Counted from the first letter of the stretch, positions 1 through 10,361 are shown. The stretch is DNA of 64,000 nucleotides from Arachidicoccus sp. (GCA_028283605.1 JAPWKH010000013.1:1-64000); one strand, 5' to 3'. Made by a program: numbers and translations. Notes: generated from the sequence alone by a model not told the origin.

Positions 1-534
1 CCGACAGCTTTTGCCGGGAAGGAACGTAGGATTGAATTATCGGGCGAAGCCTATTTTGAGGTAGTGCACAATCCACAAAAGCCATTTGTGGTCAGCAGCC
101 GGGAACAGACGGTTACCGTACTGGGTACACACTTTGACATGGAATCCTACGATGACAACAAAACCAGCCGGACGACTTTGTTCCAGGGGAAAGTACAGGT
201 ACGTGCCGGAAACGGAAACAATGCCGTACTAAGTCCCGGCAGGCAATCCCAACGAATCTCTTCCCAAACCTTGCAAGTGGAGGAACCGGAAAACATGGAG
301 GACATCATAGCATGGAAGGAAAACCTGATCAGTTTCAGCAGCAGTGACATACCGGATTTGCTGAAGCAATTAGGCAGGTGGTATGATATAGAAGTCAGAT
401 ATAAAAGCGCACCGCCGGACTGGAAGTTGAGTGGTAAGATCTCCCGGTACACCCATTTGTCCGGTGTGGTAAAAATACTGAACCTCAGCGGGCTGAAATG
501 CCATGTAGAGGGCAGGGTACTGGTCGTGGACTAA
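1..534 (+). CDS. FecR family anti-sigma factor, C-terminal part (5' end outside window)
   Basis: The frame is open from the first base of the window, so the gene starts upstream and only about 177 C-terminal residues are seen. The segment reads RIELSGEAYFEV, then VLGTHFDMESYDD, then a late WYDIEVRY motif and a C-terminal secretin/TonB-like short domain. These are hallmarks of Bacteroidota FecR proteins, inner-membrane anti-sigma factors that pass a TonB-receptor signal to an ECF sigma factor. It lies directly upstream of a SusC gene, as usual for sigma/FecR/SusC cassettes, and the sigma gene is expected just outside the window. Family assignment is firm. The glycan or other signal sensed cannot be read from the sequence. 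Confidence 0.9.
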   Translation, partial: PTAFAGKERRIELSGEAYFEVVHNPQKPFVVSSREQTVTVLGTHFDMESYDDNKTSRTTLFQGKVQVRAGNGNNAVLSPGRQSQRISSQTLQVEEPENMEDIIAWKENLISFSSSDIPDLLKQLGRWYDIEVRYKSAPPDWKLSGKISRYTHLSGVVKILNLSGLKCHVEGRVLVVD

Positions 535-866
535 AACTATTTCCCATGTGCTCGCAACGGAAGTGTCGTAACGTTCCCGCTCATGGTGCCACCCTTTAGA
601 GATCAGGCAGAAGGCAGTAGACGAAAAGCCGCAGTTCTTACGACACCACCGGCCAGGTTGAAAGCTTTCGTTGATATATCCAGCATAGGCCGGAAGGCAA
701 TCATCATTTACTCACTTCACAACAAAACAAAGTTATGCAATCCAAGGAAAATTGCTACTGGGACTTTATTGTCCGAAGATTACTACTGTCAGGGTTTTTC
801 CTTTCGCCCAGACAGACTCAAAAAAGGAGAGGAAAAAGAACAGACAAATTAAATCTCCTATTAGGT
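535..866. other. fecR-susC intergenic region
   Basis: No independent gene is supported here. An ATG at 735 is in frame with the SusC signal peptide that begins at 867 and could be its true start, adding a basic N-terminal tail. Other short open frames have no recognisable sequence. I see no clear TAnnTTTG box. Confidence 0.4.
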
Positions 867-3800
867 ATGAAACTGACGGTATTATTCACTTTATTGTTCA
901 CGCTGTCCCTGCAGGCCCGCACGTACGCACAGCGTATCCGTGTGGAGGCCAAAAAGACAGCCGCTGGCGTGGGTGCTGCACCATCTGGAACACCAGACCG
1001 GTTACCAGATGGTGTACCGGGACAATGAAGTGAAAAGCATAAAGGATGTCTCCGCCAGGATAGAAGCCGACAATGTATCAGAAGCACTGAACATACTGTT
1101 TAGGGATTTGCCTTTCACATATAGTGTGGTAGAGAAGACGGTCGTGATTCGGAGAAAAGCCCTGACAAGAAAAGAGGCATTGACAGATATAGCACCTGTT
1201 GATGCCGTTAAGGAACAGCCACAGGAGTCTATCCGTGGCCGGGTAGTGGATAGCCTGGGCAATCCACTGCCGGGGGCAACTATAAAAGTCAGGGGCACCG
1301 ACATCACTGCCATTGCCGACAGGGACGGGCGTTTCTCCATAGAAACAGCAGACGCGCATCCAGTGCTGGAAATCAGCTATATCGGCTACCAAACGGCAAC
1401 GATAGACGGAAACAGCAATACACGAGTGGTTTTGCATGAAAAATACAGCGAGCTGGACGAAACCATCATTGCCTCAACCGGTTACCAGCAGATACCAAAG
1501 GAAAGAGCTACGGGCTCCTTTATCATACTGGACAGCAGCATTATCAACAGGGAAGTGTCCACGGATATACTGTCCCGCCTCAATGGGATGGTTAGCGGGC
1601 TAAAATACAATAGTGATGCAGTCAATCCAAACTATATGGCTTCTGTTAATCCATTATTGCGTCAAACAGGCCTTGAAATCAGGGGACCTTCCACGTTTAA
1701 TATATCCGTGAACGCCAACCCTTTGATTGTGGTAGACAATTTTCCTTATGACGGGGACATGTCCAATATCAACCCCAATGATGTGGAAAGCATTACCGTC
1801 CTTAAAGATGCCGCCGCTGCGTCGATATGGGGCGCAAGGGCCGGTAACGGGGTCATTGTGATCACCACGAAAAAAGGCCGCAAGAAACAGCCTTTGAATA
1901 TTTCATTGAATACCAATGTTACCGTAACAAACAAGCCCAACCTGTATTATGATAGAAACTATCTCAAATCCAGTGATTACATTGAGGTGGAAAAATATCT
2001 GTTTAATCAGGGATTTTTCGATAGTGATCTTTCCAATGATGTGGATTATCCGGTTATTTCTCCGGCAGCGGAAATTATGACCCAGGAACGCAACGGTGCT
2101 ATCACTGCGGATGCCGCCGCCAGCCAGCTGGCAGCCCTGTCGGGAAACGACGTCAGAAAAGACTGGGATAAATATTTTTATCAGAAAGCAGTGAAGCAGC
2201 AATATTATCTGGGCATAAAAGGAGGTTCCGAAAAAATGGCAAATAATTTCTCAATCGGATTTGACAAGAACCTGGATAACCTTGTAAGAAACGGCCTTGA
2301 ACGCATTACCCTCAATAGCTTCAATACCTATACACCGGTGAAGAACCTGGAAATATCTGCGGGTATCACCTATACACAGAGTAAAATTTACAACAACAAT
2401 CAGCAGGCCTATATGGCTATAGGGATAGGGAGCAGTAATTATGGCAACCTTTATCCTTATGCAAGGTTTGCCGACGATGCAGGTAACCCGGTGGCCATAA
2501 GCATGGACCTCCGCAGCTCATTTGTGGCCGCAGCGCCATCATTAGGGTTGGAGGACTGGAGCTACAAACCCCTCGATGAACTAAGGCTGGCAGACAATAC
2601 CATCAAAAACAGGGACATCCTGTTGAAGGCTGGCATTAAGTATAGAATTGTCGATTTTGTAAGTGCGGAAGTACTTTACCAGAATGAATGGCAGAATATA
2701 CAGTCCAATAATTTCAGGGATGCGGCAAGTTATTATGTCAGGAACTTGGTAAATGAATTTTCCATCATCAATCAGGACGGCTCAATCGATTACCAGTTCC
2801 CCAATTCCGGTGGTATCCTTGCTATGGCCCAGTATAACTGGTACACCAATAACGCCAGAGGACAGCTCAATTTTGACAGGATTATTCAGGGTCGGCACCA
2901 TATTAACGCCATTATGGGTACGGAAATCAAGGAACTGAAAACAAAAGGATACTCCAATAGCTATTATGGATATGACAAAGAGTTCGGCACATCAGATAAT
3001 AAACTGGATTACACCACCTACTTAAGCACCTATCCGTCCGTGGCCGCCACTATCTCTACGCCTAACAGTTCCATTACCGGCGTTACCAACAGATTTGTGT
3101 CTTTTTACGCAAATGCTTCCTATGATTATGAAAACCGTTATCAGATAACCTTAAGTGGGAGAAGGGACGGTGCCAATCTTTTTGGCGTTAAAACCAATGA
3201 TAAAATAACGCCTCTATGGTCTGCCGGAATCGGCTGGAACCTAAGCAAGGAATCCTTTTATCACCTGGACTGGCTTCCTTACCTGAAGTTACGGGGTACG
3301 TACGGTATCAATGGGAATGTTTATTATGGTACCGCCTATACCACAGGTCGCTATTCCACCAGTGGGGTCACAGGTTTGACATATATCACAAATCTGACAG
3401 CCCCTAACCCGGAGCTGCACTGGGAAAAGATAAAAGTGGCAAATGCCGGTGTTGATTTCGCTACGGCCAATAATATTTTTTCAGGGAGTATAGAGTTCTA
3501 TATAAAGAACGCAGCCGATTTGGTAGAACCATCAGCACTGCCACCGTCTTCAGGTTTTTCCAGCTATACCAGCAATGCCGCAAATATGAAAACTACAGGT
3601 GCGGATATTAACCTGACCTCCCATAACATCAACAGCATATTAAAGTGGAATACCACCTTGCTGTTAAGTAACCAGAACAACAAAATAACAAAGTATGATG
3701 TAAGTGTGAGTTCGGGGTCTGTACAGGGTGATTATATGGCAAACGGTTATCCGCTGAACAGTATATTCAGTTACAGATGGGCAGGACTTGACCCCCAAAC

Positions 3801-4398
3801 CGGTGACCCACAGGGGTATCTCAACGGTGCTGTCAGCAAAGACTATACAGGTATTATCAATAATTACCAGGCCGACAGCCTCGTTTATAATGGTTCGGCA
3901 CAGCCCCGTTTCTTCGGAAGCCTACGCAATGATTTTTATTACAAAGGTTTCAGCCTGTCCTTTAATATCCTCTTTAAGTTCAGTTACTATTTCAGGCGCT
4001 CCTCCATTGGCCTCAGCTATACTGACCTCATTAATCTGTATCCGAATGAAGACTATGAAAAGCGTTGGCAAAAGACAGGCGATGAACATTTCACAAACAT
4101 TCCCTCTCTTGTGTACCCATCCGATATAAACAGGACACTGTTTTACCGTTTCTCAGAAATATTGGTGAACAAGGGAGACCATATCCGGCTTCAGGATATA
4201 AGGTTAGGATATGATTTCAAACAAGCCTTTAATAAGCTACCCCTCTATTCCCTTCAGTTATATGCCTATGCTGCTAACCTTGGGATATTGTGGCGGGCCA
4301 ATCATTACGGGCTTGACCCAGACTTATCCAACAGTTACATCAGTCATAGCATTCCCACACCATTTTCTTTATCTCTGGGTGTCCAGGCTTCTTTTTAA
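867..4398 (+). CDS. SusC/RagA family TonB-linked outer membrane protein, frameshifted near its 5' end
   Basis: This is an outer-membrane TonB-dependent transporter subunit that would pair with the SusD encoded next. A signal peptide (MKLTVLFTLLFTLSLQ, then a YAQ-type cleavage site) is read from 867. The rest, STN domain (HLEHQTGYQMVYRD), carboxypeptidase-regulatory-like domain (RGRVVDSLGNPLPGATIKVRG), plug (VESITVLKDAAAASIWGARAGNGVI) and barrel, is in another frame, open from 940. The frames join cleanly around 951-958, where a single extra base after AAAAAG turns VEAKKQPLAWVL into a frame that ends early. Either the gene is a recent pseudogene or the base is a sequencing error. Translation could in principle restart inside the STN domain, but the product would lack a signal peptide. 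An in-frame ATG at 735 is an alternative start. The remaining about 1,150 codons are intact. Confidence 0.85.
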
Positions 4399-4415
4399 CG
4401 ATTAAAACAAACAAT

Positions 4416-5825
4416 ATGCATATCCGAAGATACAATCTGATACAGCACTCTTTATATATCCTGATGTTATTTTTAATGATGCCGGGATGTAAGAAGATTG
4501 ATGACTATCTGGATGCCAAGTCCAACCTTAATGATGTACGTCCGCAAACGCTTAGTGATTTTCAGGCTATCCTGGATAACAATTATTCCATGAATAACCA
4601 AATGACCATTCTCGGATTAAACGGAGCGGATAATTTTTATATGACGGATGCCCAATACAATGCAGCTCCGATTAATATGTATCGCAATCTTTATATCTGG
4701 GACAAAGTTATCCAGTATAACGTATCGGCCTACTACAGCTACCCGTACCAGGTGGTCGAATATTGTAACATCGTATTGGATGGGCTGAATAAGATTGAGC
4801 GCAATACGGCCAATGAGGCGACATTCGATTATGTAAAAGGACAGGCATTGTTTTTCAAGGCTTATGCCTGTTATAATCTGTCCTCAACCTTTTGTAAACA
4901 ATATGATTCCTCCGGTGCAGGAGGTGATTTAGGTCTCGTACTGAGAAATTCTTCTGATGTGAATGAACGGCCCGGAAGGTCTACCGTTGCAGATTCGTAT
5001 AATCAGATGATTAGCGACGCGAAAGCCGCGGCAGCCCTGCTTCCTGTGTCTTCATCCTACCAGACAAGGCCCTCCCGGCCAGCAGCAGAAGCCTTACTGT
5101 CCAAAATATACCTGAACATGGGAGCCTATAGCGAAGCGTTAAATTATGCAACCGCCGCCCTGAATCAATTCAGTGTTTTACTTGACTATAACAATACAGA
5201 CCTGATTAAACCGTCAGGTACCTATCGGTTTCCCACTTATCCCAACAATCCGGAAATTATATGGTACGCGCAGGGAACGGGTAATAATGTATTATGGAAT
5301 TTTGCTTCTGCATTGGGTAACGTAGATACGCTGCTGTATGCAATGTATGCACCGGATGATTTGCGAAAAACACTGTTTTTTATAAAGAATTCCAATGGAC
5401 TGGTTCAGAACAGGGGAGGCTATACCGGCAATGGATATAATTTTTCAGGGATTGCTACCAATGAAGTATTGCTCATAAAGGCTGAATGCGAAGCAAGAAT
5501 GGGACAATCTGAAAACGCATTGGCTGATTTAAACAAATTACTCCTGCAACGGTACCAGACCGGCACCTATCAACCGATTCAATTTTCCACCGCCCAGTTG
5601 GTGCTGGATACGATTCTCAGCGAAAGAAGAAAGGAACTGCCTTTTACGGGACAGGTGCGGTGGGAGGATTTACGGAGGCTGAACAGGGAACCCCGATATG
5701 CAAAGACATTAGTCCGTATCATTGGCGGCCAAACCTACCAATTATCACCCGGTGATTCCCGCTATGTGCTACCTATCCCGGATGATGAAATTCAATTACT
5801 GGGAATACAACAAAATGAACGGTAA
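4416..5825 (+). CDS. SusD/RagB family nutrient-binding outer membrane lipoprotein
   Basis: Encodes 469 residues. The N-terminus has a hydrophobic stretch followed by a lipobox-like MMPGC, so the mature protein should be a lipoprotein on the outer face of the outer membrane. SusD features include the N-terminal YLDAKSN segment, helical TPR-like repeats (KGQALFFKAYACYNLSSTF, LLSKIYLNMGAYSEALNYA) and the late ERRKELPFTGQVRWEDLRRLNR motif that is common to the family. It follows SusC by 17 nt and its stop overlaps the next start (TAATG). It would form the lid of the SusC transporter. The ligand is unknown. Confidence 0.93.
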   Translation: MHIRRYNLIQHSLYILMLFLMMPGCKKIDDYLDAKSNLNDVRPQTLSDFQAILDNNYSMNNQMTILGLNGADNFYMTDAQYNAAPINMYRNLYIWDKVIQYNVSAYYSYPYQVVEYCNIVLDGLNKIERNTANEATFDYVKGQALFFKAYACYNLSSTFCKQYDSSGAGGDLGLVLRNSSDVNERPGRSTVADSYNQMISDAKAAAALLPVSSSYQTRPSRPAAEALLSKIYLNMGAYSEALNYATAALNQFSVLLDYNNTDLIKPSGTYRFPTYPNNPEIIWYAQGTGNNVLWNFASALGNVDTLLYAMYAPDDLRKTLFFIKNSNGLVQNRGGYTGNGYNFSGIATNEVLLIKAECEARMGQSENALADLNKLLLQRYQTGTYQPIQFSTAQLVLDTILSERRKELPFTGQVRWEDLRRLNREPRYAKTLVRIIGGQTYQLSPGDSRYVLPIPDDEIQLLGIQQNER

Positions 5826-7147
5826 TGAAAAAGAAATTTATAATTTATTTGCTGCTTTTGATGCCTGTAATGGTTATAGGCCAGAATCTCAGTACAGAAA
5901 AAAGTGCCTTTAAGATGGGAGACACTGTTCCCGTTAATATTACTTTTGGCAATATCCATAACCTACCTCAGGATATTCTTTCTTTCGGAACATTAAGAGG
6001 AAAACTGGTCATTCTGGATTTCTGGACTACAGGTTGTCATAGCTGTTTCGGGGCATTCCCGCACCTGGAAGAACTTCAAAATGAGTTTAAGGACAGTTTA
6101 CAGATTATCCTGGTTAACCCCTGGGAATCGAAAGAGAGGGTAGAACAATGGATATCCAAACGTAAAGAATCACATACCGGACCGGCCATTTCCACACTTC
6201 CGGTTATTTACGGTGATTCCACATGGAGAATACGGTTCCCTCATAAAACAGTGCCACACCATGTCTGGATAGATGAATCTGGCAGAGTGATTTCTTATAC
6301 TAACGGTTATAATACTACCCGAGAAAACATTATGAACTGGCTTAAAAAAAGGAAACTGGAATTGACTCCCAAAATAGATATAGCGGTTTCCGGTTATGAG
6401 CCCAGGGAAAAAGGACTGGTGGTTCCTGGAAATGGGATTAAGCCTTTATTCTATACGGCCTTTGAACGTGCGAATTTTGGATTTGGGCAATCTTTTAACA
6501 TGAAGCCTGATACCGTTAATCATTTATATAGTTGGCGGATGCTTAATTTACCTATTGTGGAAATGTTCAAAAATGCCTTTCATCTCCGTCCATTTGATTA
6601 CAGGGTCTTGCTAAAGACAAGGTATGCAGAAAAAATGTCATGGCCTGATGACCCCAATTTGGTGGACGATTGGAGAAAAGGGTATTGTTTTTCCTACCAG
6701 ATAACATTAACAGAAAGGTTAAAGGATTCCATACACAGTTATGTCCAAAATGACCTGAACCGCTACCTGTCAGCTGAAATGGGCATTTCTGCAGCAATAC
6801 AATCCATCCGTTATCCGGCTTATGTATTGAGTAAACAACCTTCTTTTGCCTTGAGGGAAGAGCCAGAGCAATCTGATTCCATTGAAATACAAAAGGTATT
6901 TGCATACTACAGACACCATCAATGGCAGGAAATCTCTTTTATGTTGAAGGAAAAACTTGAAAATTTTAAAGATTCAATCATATTTGAGGACGAAACCGGT
7001 TTGAAGGAAACAGCTCGTTATTCCATAACCCTACCGGAGGATATGAACGATATCAGTGCACTGATAGCCTGCCTGAAAAAACAGGGATTGCAGCTCCGAA
7101 AAACGGAGCGCGTCATTCCTGTTTTAGTGATAAAGGACAATCAGTGA
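5825..7147 (+). CDS. Secreted thioredoxin-domain (TlpA-like) protein with C-terminal extension
   Basis: 440 residues with a signal peptide (LLLMPVMVIGQ) and a thioredoxin fold at about 35-175. The active-site motif is CHSC (Cys71, Cys74) in LVILDFWTTGCHSCFGAF, followed by HKTVPHHVWIDESGRV. About 250 C-terminal residues are not recognised and may be a domain typical of Bacteroidota TlpA-like proteins. The start codon overlaps the SusD stop by one base, so it is translationally coupled in the SusC-SusD-TlpA operon. It probably acts as a periplasmic thiol-disulfide oxidoreductase. The link to the transported substrate is unknown. A second locus at 32.5-40.6 kb has the same gene order. Confidence 0.88.
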   Translation: MKKKFIIYLLLLMPVMVIGQNLSTEKSAFKMGDTVPVNITFGNIHNLPQDILSFGTLRGKLVILDFWTTGCHSCFGAFPHLEELQNEFKDSLQIILVNPWESKERVEQWISKRKESHTGPAISTLPVIYGDSTWRIRFPHKTVPHHVWIDESGRVISYTNGYNTTRENIMNWLKKRKLELTPKIDIAVSGYEPREKGLVVPGNGIKPLFYTAFERANFGFGQSFNMKPDTVNHLYSWRMLNLPIVEMFKNAFHLRPFDYRVLLKTRYAEKMSWPDDPNLVDDWRKGYCFSYQITLTERLKDSIHSYVQNDLNRYLSAEMGISAAIQSIRYPAYVLSKQPSFALREEPEQSDSIEIQKVFAYYRHHQWQEISFMLKEKLENFKDSIIFEDETGLKETARYSITLPEDMNDISALIACLKKQGLQLRKTERVIPVLVIKDNQ

Positions 7148-7159
7148 ATAAGTGCCATT

Positions 7160-7498
7160 TTAGTTTTTTCTCGTGATGACATCTGTTACCGCACTTTTAA
7201 GAATTCTATTCTGGTTATCTTTTTGTTGCGCACTCTGGACTTCACACGGGTGTGCCCCCGCACTGCATCCCGGATCTGATTCACTTACATTGTAATAGCT
7301 ACCGATACTATCCACCACATAATACGTGAAACTTCCGTCCTGTTTTAACTCTATTTTAGGTGCTACAGGGTCTGGAGCGGTAGTTTCCGTTTTGGGTTCA
7401 GGAGACGCATCTTTAGAGTCCTTAGGAGTTCCTGCAAAAGTTGCGGTAAAAGAGCCCATGATAAGGGCTAAAGCTATGGTAAGTGTTTTTGTAGCCAT
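7160..7498 (-). CDS. Small secreted protein, possibly DUF6520-like
   Basis: 112 residues from the ATG chosen because it starts a clean signal peptide (MATKTLTIALALIMG, cleavage near TFAG). An upstream in-frame start would only add a hydrophilic tail. The mature part is short, rich in Asp, Pro and Lys, with FTYYVVDSIGSYYNV and a two-cysteine GCSAGAHPCEV stretch. The size, signal peptide and cysteine pair recall the small DUF6520 proteins found in many Bacteroidota, but similarity is only by eye. It is transcribed convergently with the thioredoxin gene, 12 nt away. Confidence 0.6.
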   Translation of the reverse strand: MATKTLTIALALIMGSFTATFAGTPKDSKDASPEPKTETTAPDPVAPKIELKQDGSFTYYVVDSIGSYYNVSESDPGCSAGAHPCEVQSAQQKDNQNRILKSAVTDVITRKN

Positions 7499-7578
7499 AG
7501 TAATAAATTTAGAAATTATGAAAGTTTTGGCTCCGGTCACTTACAAGGCAAGTGCTTTTTCGGGTTATTAAATGGTTC

Positions 7579-7917
7579 CTACTCTGTTCGCAGGTTTTCG
7601 GTTACGCCCTGGTTATATATGGACTGATGCTCATTGCTGATAATCAAGTTAAGCTGTAAGGATGCGACATAGGCCTTACCCAGAGGATTGGGCATCTCCC
7701 ATTTCCATTGCTTGGTCAGGTGAAAGCCATTGCAGTATTCACAATGATATGCCCTACGCTGGACCGGCTTCCCCTCACGATGCTTATACCTTCGTCCGTT
7801 TTTCAGGAACCGGTTTCTTTCCCGTAATCGGATCATAATGGCTTTGGCATATGACTTGGATTCAAATATTACCTTCCCCGTAGCATCACATTTCTTTTTC
7901 CCCATAATGACCTCCAT
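7579..7917 (-). CDS. Small basic protein with zinc-knuckle-like CxxC motif
   Basis: 112 residues (108 if the second Met is used), strongly basic in the centre (RLRERNRFLKNGRRYKHREGK). It contains HCEYCNGFHLTK, a CxxC motif followed by a His, and a further Cys near residue 10, which together could bind zinc. This type of small protein is common in mobile or accessory regions of Bacteroidota, but I do not recognise a named function. The motif CxxCNGFH recurs in the micro-ORF next to cas8b at 63417-63530, probably because both are generic zinc ribbons. Confidence 0.6.
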   Translation of the reverse strand: MEVIMGKKKCDATGKVIFESKSYAKAIMIRLRERNRFLKNGRRYKHREGKPVQRRAYHCEYCNGFHLTKQWKWEMPNPLGKAYVASLQLNLIISNEHQSIYNQGVTENLRTE

Positions 7918-8454
7918 ACTTTAAGACATGATCAGCCTACATACATCGAATGCTTTTCCTGGTTTGAAGTTATGAAAAAATGAAATTGGTTCAAATGGTA
8001 ACAGCGTGTCAGTATTTGGTCGTCAATAGGTTACAGTTAGTAATGTTAATATTTTTCAAATGGTCAATCAATTGGTAATGCAGCAAAGAAATTTTATTAT
8101 TATATTTAAAGTTACCTGCCCTCCGTTGGGTTTCTTCCTGATGGACAGCAGGTGAAAAGAAAGTCTGACATCAGCAAATGGAACTCGTGGTATTTGTAGC
8201 CGAAATAGTTTCAGAAGTTGAAATAGTCAGAGACATATATTCCCTTTTCTGATTCCTCTTATTGCTGAAGTGAAATACAGATACCCTTAAAATCCTGTTT
8301 CCATTTTTTGTCGTTACCATGATATTATTTTTTTGTTACTGTTAATTCTTTACTATCTAACTATTTATAATAATGCACTTCTGATGTTGTGGAACCTATC
8401 TTTTTCGTAAACGACACAAAACCCTACGTGAACGACACGATTAAGGAAAAATAA
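7918..8454. other. Intergenic region without genes
   Basis: No open frame with recognisable content. AT content rises here compared with the preceding 7 kb. The only notable structure is a pair of direct repeats at its right end (see the separate entry at 8406-8438). Confidence 0.5.
8406..8438. promoter_or_regulatory. Paired 12-bp direct repeats, LytTR-like spacing
   Basis: Two copies of CGTRAACGACAC (8406-8417 and 8427-8438) start exactly 21 bp apart, two helical turns. Read on the minus strand each contains CGTTNACG. LytTR-type regulators are known to bind two direct repeats with about 21-bp spacing and a GTTNRY core, which fits. The pair ends 16 nt upstream of a short membrane-protein gene. 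Confidence 0.4.
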
Positions 8455-8766
8455 ATGAATACCATGAGCATAAAATCGCAGAATCTGATTGTCAATGTGG
8501 CTGGCGTTACCCTTTACATCTCTTATGAGACCCTTGGATTTTTCCTGCTGGGCTACAAGGCCAACCTGACAGGGTACCTGTTGGTCGAACTGCTGAATGT
8601 CTCCGTTTTTTACAACAGTGTTTATCTTTTGTTCCCGTTGCTGGAAAATGCTTTGACTTACTGGAAGATAATACGTTTCCTAAAAAATAAAATTGTTCGT
8701 TTGAATGCAAAATTGTCCGCTATTAATGAAAATGAAAAATATATTAGCGGTTTGCTGGGCAGGTGA
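8455..8766 (+). CDS. Short membrane protein, possibly the N-terminal piece of a LytTR-type sensor kinase
   Basis: 103 residues with two hydrophobic segments (VAGVTLYISYETLGFFLLGY and LLVELLNVSVFYNSVYLLFPLL) and a basic C-terminus with coiled-coil character (KNKIVRLNAKLSAINENEKYI). This resembles the first transmembrane pair of Bacteroidota LytS/YehU-type kinases cut short, but no kinase domain follows. A stop and then a tRNA come next. It may be a truncated remnant or a small independent membrane protein. Confidence 0.5.
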   Translation: MNTMSIKSQNLIVNVAGVTLYISYETLGFFLLGYKANLTGYLLVELLNVSVFYNSVYLLFPLLENALTYWKIIRFLKNKIVRLNAKLSAINENEKYISGLLGR

Positions 8767-8810
8767 ATAAGCAATCTGTTAAAACTAGAGGTCTAAGGGT
8801 TTCAGCGAAA

Positions 8811-8850
8811 ATAAAAATGGACAAAGTGATAAAAAAATCCACTTTGTCCA
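8811..8850 (-). terminator. Intrinsic terminator downstream of tRNA-Pro
   Basis: An 11-bp perfect inverted repeat (TGGACAAAGTG, 8818-8828, against 8840-8850) is followed on the minus strand by a T-rich tail. It sits just past the 3' end of the tRNA and fits its terminator. Confidence 0.75.
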
Positions 8851-8856
8851 GTCAGG

Positions 8857-8930
8857 TCGGGATGACTGGATTCGAACCAGCGGCCTCTTCGTCCCGAACG
8901 AAGCGCGCTACCGGGCTGCGCTACATCCCG
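8857..8930 (-). tRNA. tRNA-Pro (CGG)
   Basis: A 74-nt cloverleaf on the minus strand. The acceptor arm CGGGATG pairs with CATCCCG, the anticodon loop is TTCGGGA (anticodon CGG) on a CTTCG/CGAAG stem, and the T arm has GGTTCGAAT. CCA is not encoded. It marks the border between the GC-richer left region and the rest, and tRNA 3' ends are common island integration sites. Confidence 0.95.
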
Positions 8931-8955
8931 TTTTCAGGATGGCAAAAATAAAAGC

Positions 8956-10005
8956 TTATTTTAAATATATCAAAAATTGCATGGTATCAATCCCATCTGC
9001 ATAATCATCCAACAATGGTTCTTGTGTTTCTCCAAATGTAACATATCCGTTTCCAACTAAACATTGCACATCATCATTTTCTTTAAGAGATAACAGTTCA
9101 TTTTCATCGTTATAAAATGAATAATTCACAACGCTTATCGGGGAAAACAACGATTCATTTTCCGTAAATATTACTGCGCCGCTGTTCATGTAATATTTAT
9201 TGCTCATGATTAATAGCGCAAGCTGATAATCAAAATTGTGTTTGTATTTATGATAATCCAAAAAATAATCAAACCGCTTCAACACATTCAGTAACGGAAT
9301 AAAGTCATAATTTTCTGGAACATATAATTTGGTCACATTTCTGCATCCGAGACCGAAATACATCACAATATCATTTGCCAGTAGCTGCAATTCTTCTTTT
9401 GTTTCCTTTCCTGTGAGAATAGCAGCCGAGGTTTTGTTGCGCCGTATAATGGAAGGATATTTCCCGAAATAATATTCAAAATACCGCCCCGAATTATTAC
9501 TGCCGGTTGCAATATAAGCATCACAGTTTTTTAACATTTCTGCAAAGCTAACTATTCCTGCAATTTCTGGCTCCCATTCAATCATTTTTTCAATCAGAAA
9601 TGGAAGCAATATATTATCCTTGGAAGACAATTTTATATGTTGTCGATGCCCGGAAATAAATGCGCATAAAAAATCATGAAATCCTACCAAAGGTATATTT
9701 CCCGCCATTATAATGCCCACCGTTCGTACATTTGCGCACGTTTCAGGAATTTGATATTTCACCGCCCAGCTTTGCAAATTTTTTATATCTAAATATTGTT
9801 TCGCAATATTTATACAAGCCTTATCTATAAACTCGGGAATAAACCAGGCATTTGATTGAAATGCTTTCTGTTTTACGCTTTGCCATTCATCGTTGTTTTC
9901 CAATAAATAATTGCCTAATTTTGCCGATACATTTATTCTTTGCTGCAAATTCATCTTATCCAATGTAATTTTGCGCAAAAGTATTTCAAAAAAATTAGTA
10001 TTCAA
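8956..10005 (-). CDS. Acyl-CoA reductase, LuxC family
   Basis: 349 residues resembling LuxC-type fatty acyl-CoA/acyl-protein reductases of the aldehyde dehydrogenase superfamily. Visible are the nucleotide-binding part ([20 protein letters not shown], about 94-113), [31 protein letters not shown] and the catalytic cysteine in [16 protein letters not shown] (Cys221). The gene is divergent from a dicluster ferredoxin gene starting 8 nt away, an arrangement conserved in many Bacteroidota where it is not connected with luminescence. The likely reaction is NADPH-dependent reduction of an activated fatty acid. The physiological pathway is unknown. Confidence 0.9.
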   Translation of the reverse strand: MNTNFFEILLRKITLDKMNLQQRINVSAKLGNYLLENNDEWQSVKQKAFQSNAWFIPEFIDKACINIAKQYLDIKNLQSWAVKYQIPETCANVRTVGIIMAGNIPLVGFHDFLCAFISGHRQHIKLSSKDNILLPFLIEKMIEWEPEIAGIVSFAEMLKNCDAYIATGSNNSGRYFEYYFGKYPSIIRRNKTSAAILTGKETKEELQLLANDIVMYFGLGCRNVTKLYVPENYDFIPLLNVLKRFDYFLDYHKYKHNFDYQLALLIMSNKYYMNSGAVIFTENESLFSPISVVNYSFYNDENELLSLKENDDVQCLVGNGYVTFGETQEPLLDDYADGIDTMQFLIYLK

Positions 10006-10013
10006 TTTAAGAT

Positions 10014-10361
10014 ATGGCTATTAAAATCACTGATGAATGTATTAATTGCGGCGCTTGCGAACCTGAATGCCCCAACAATGCTATTTATGAAGGCGGCGTG
10101 GAATGGGCTATCAAAGATGGCACAACGGTTACCGGCAATTACATACTTATGGACGGCGAAACAGTTAGCGCCGATAAGCATTTTGAACCAATCAGCACAG
10201 ATGTTTATTATATAGTTCCCGACAAATGCACCGAATGCCAGGGCTTCCACGAAGAGCCTCAATGCGCCGCCGTTTGCCCGGTAGATTGCTGTGTTCCCGA
10301 CGAAATGTACAAGGAAACTGTGGAGGAATTAATGAATAAAAAAGAAAAGCTCCACATCTGA
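10014..10361 (+). CDS. 4Fe-4S dicluster ferredoxin
   Basis: 115 residues with two cluster motifs: [12 protein letters not shown] near the N-terminus and [18 protein letters not shown] in the second half, separated by a longer insertion than in classical 2[4Fe-4S] ferredoxins. This is the YfhL/FdxA-like low-potential type. It would carry electrons in the cytoplasm. It is divergent from the LuxC-like reductase and probably shares its promoter region, so the two may be functionally linked. Confidence 0.95.
   Translation: MAIKITDECINCGACEPECPNNAIYEGGVEWAIKDGTTVTGNYILMDGETVSADKHFEPISTDVYYIVPDKCTECQGFHEEPQCAAVCPVDCCVPDEMYKETVEELMNKKEKLHI

Noticed and set aside
583-852. 89-codon open frame between fecR and susC
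   Set aside because: No recognisable content. It overlaps the possible N-terminal extension of SusC in another frame.
8857-8930. A second copy of the tRNA-Pro or tRNA-fMet 3' end as an attachment site
   Set aside because: I looked for repeats of both 3' ends in the window and saw none. A copy could exist only outside.
8763-8951. 62-codon open frame on the plus strand
   Set aside because: It runs through the tRNA-Pro gene and its terminator on the opposite strand.
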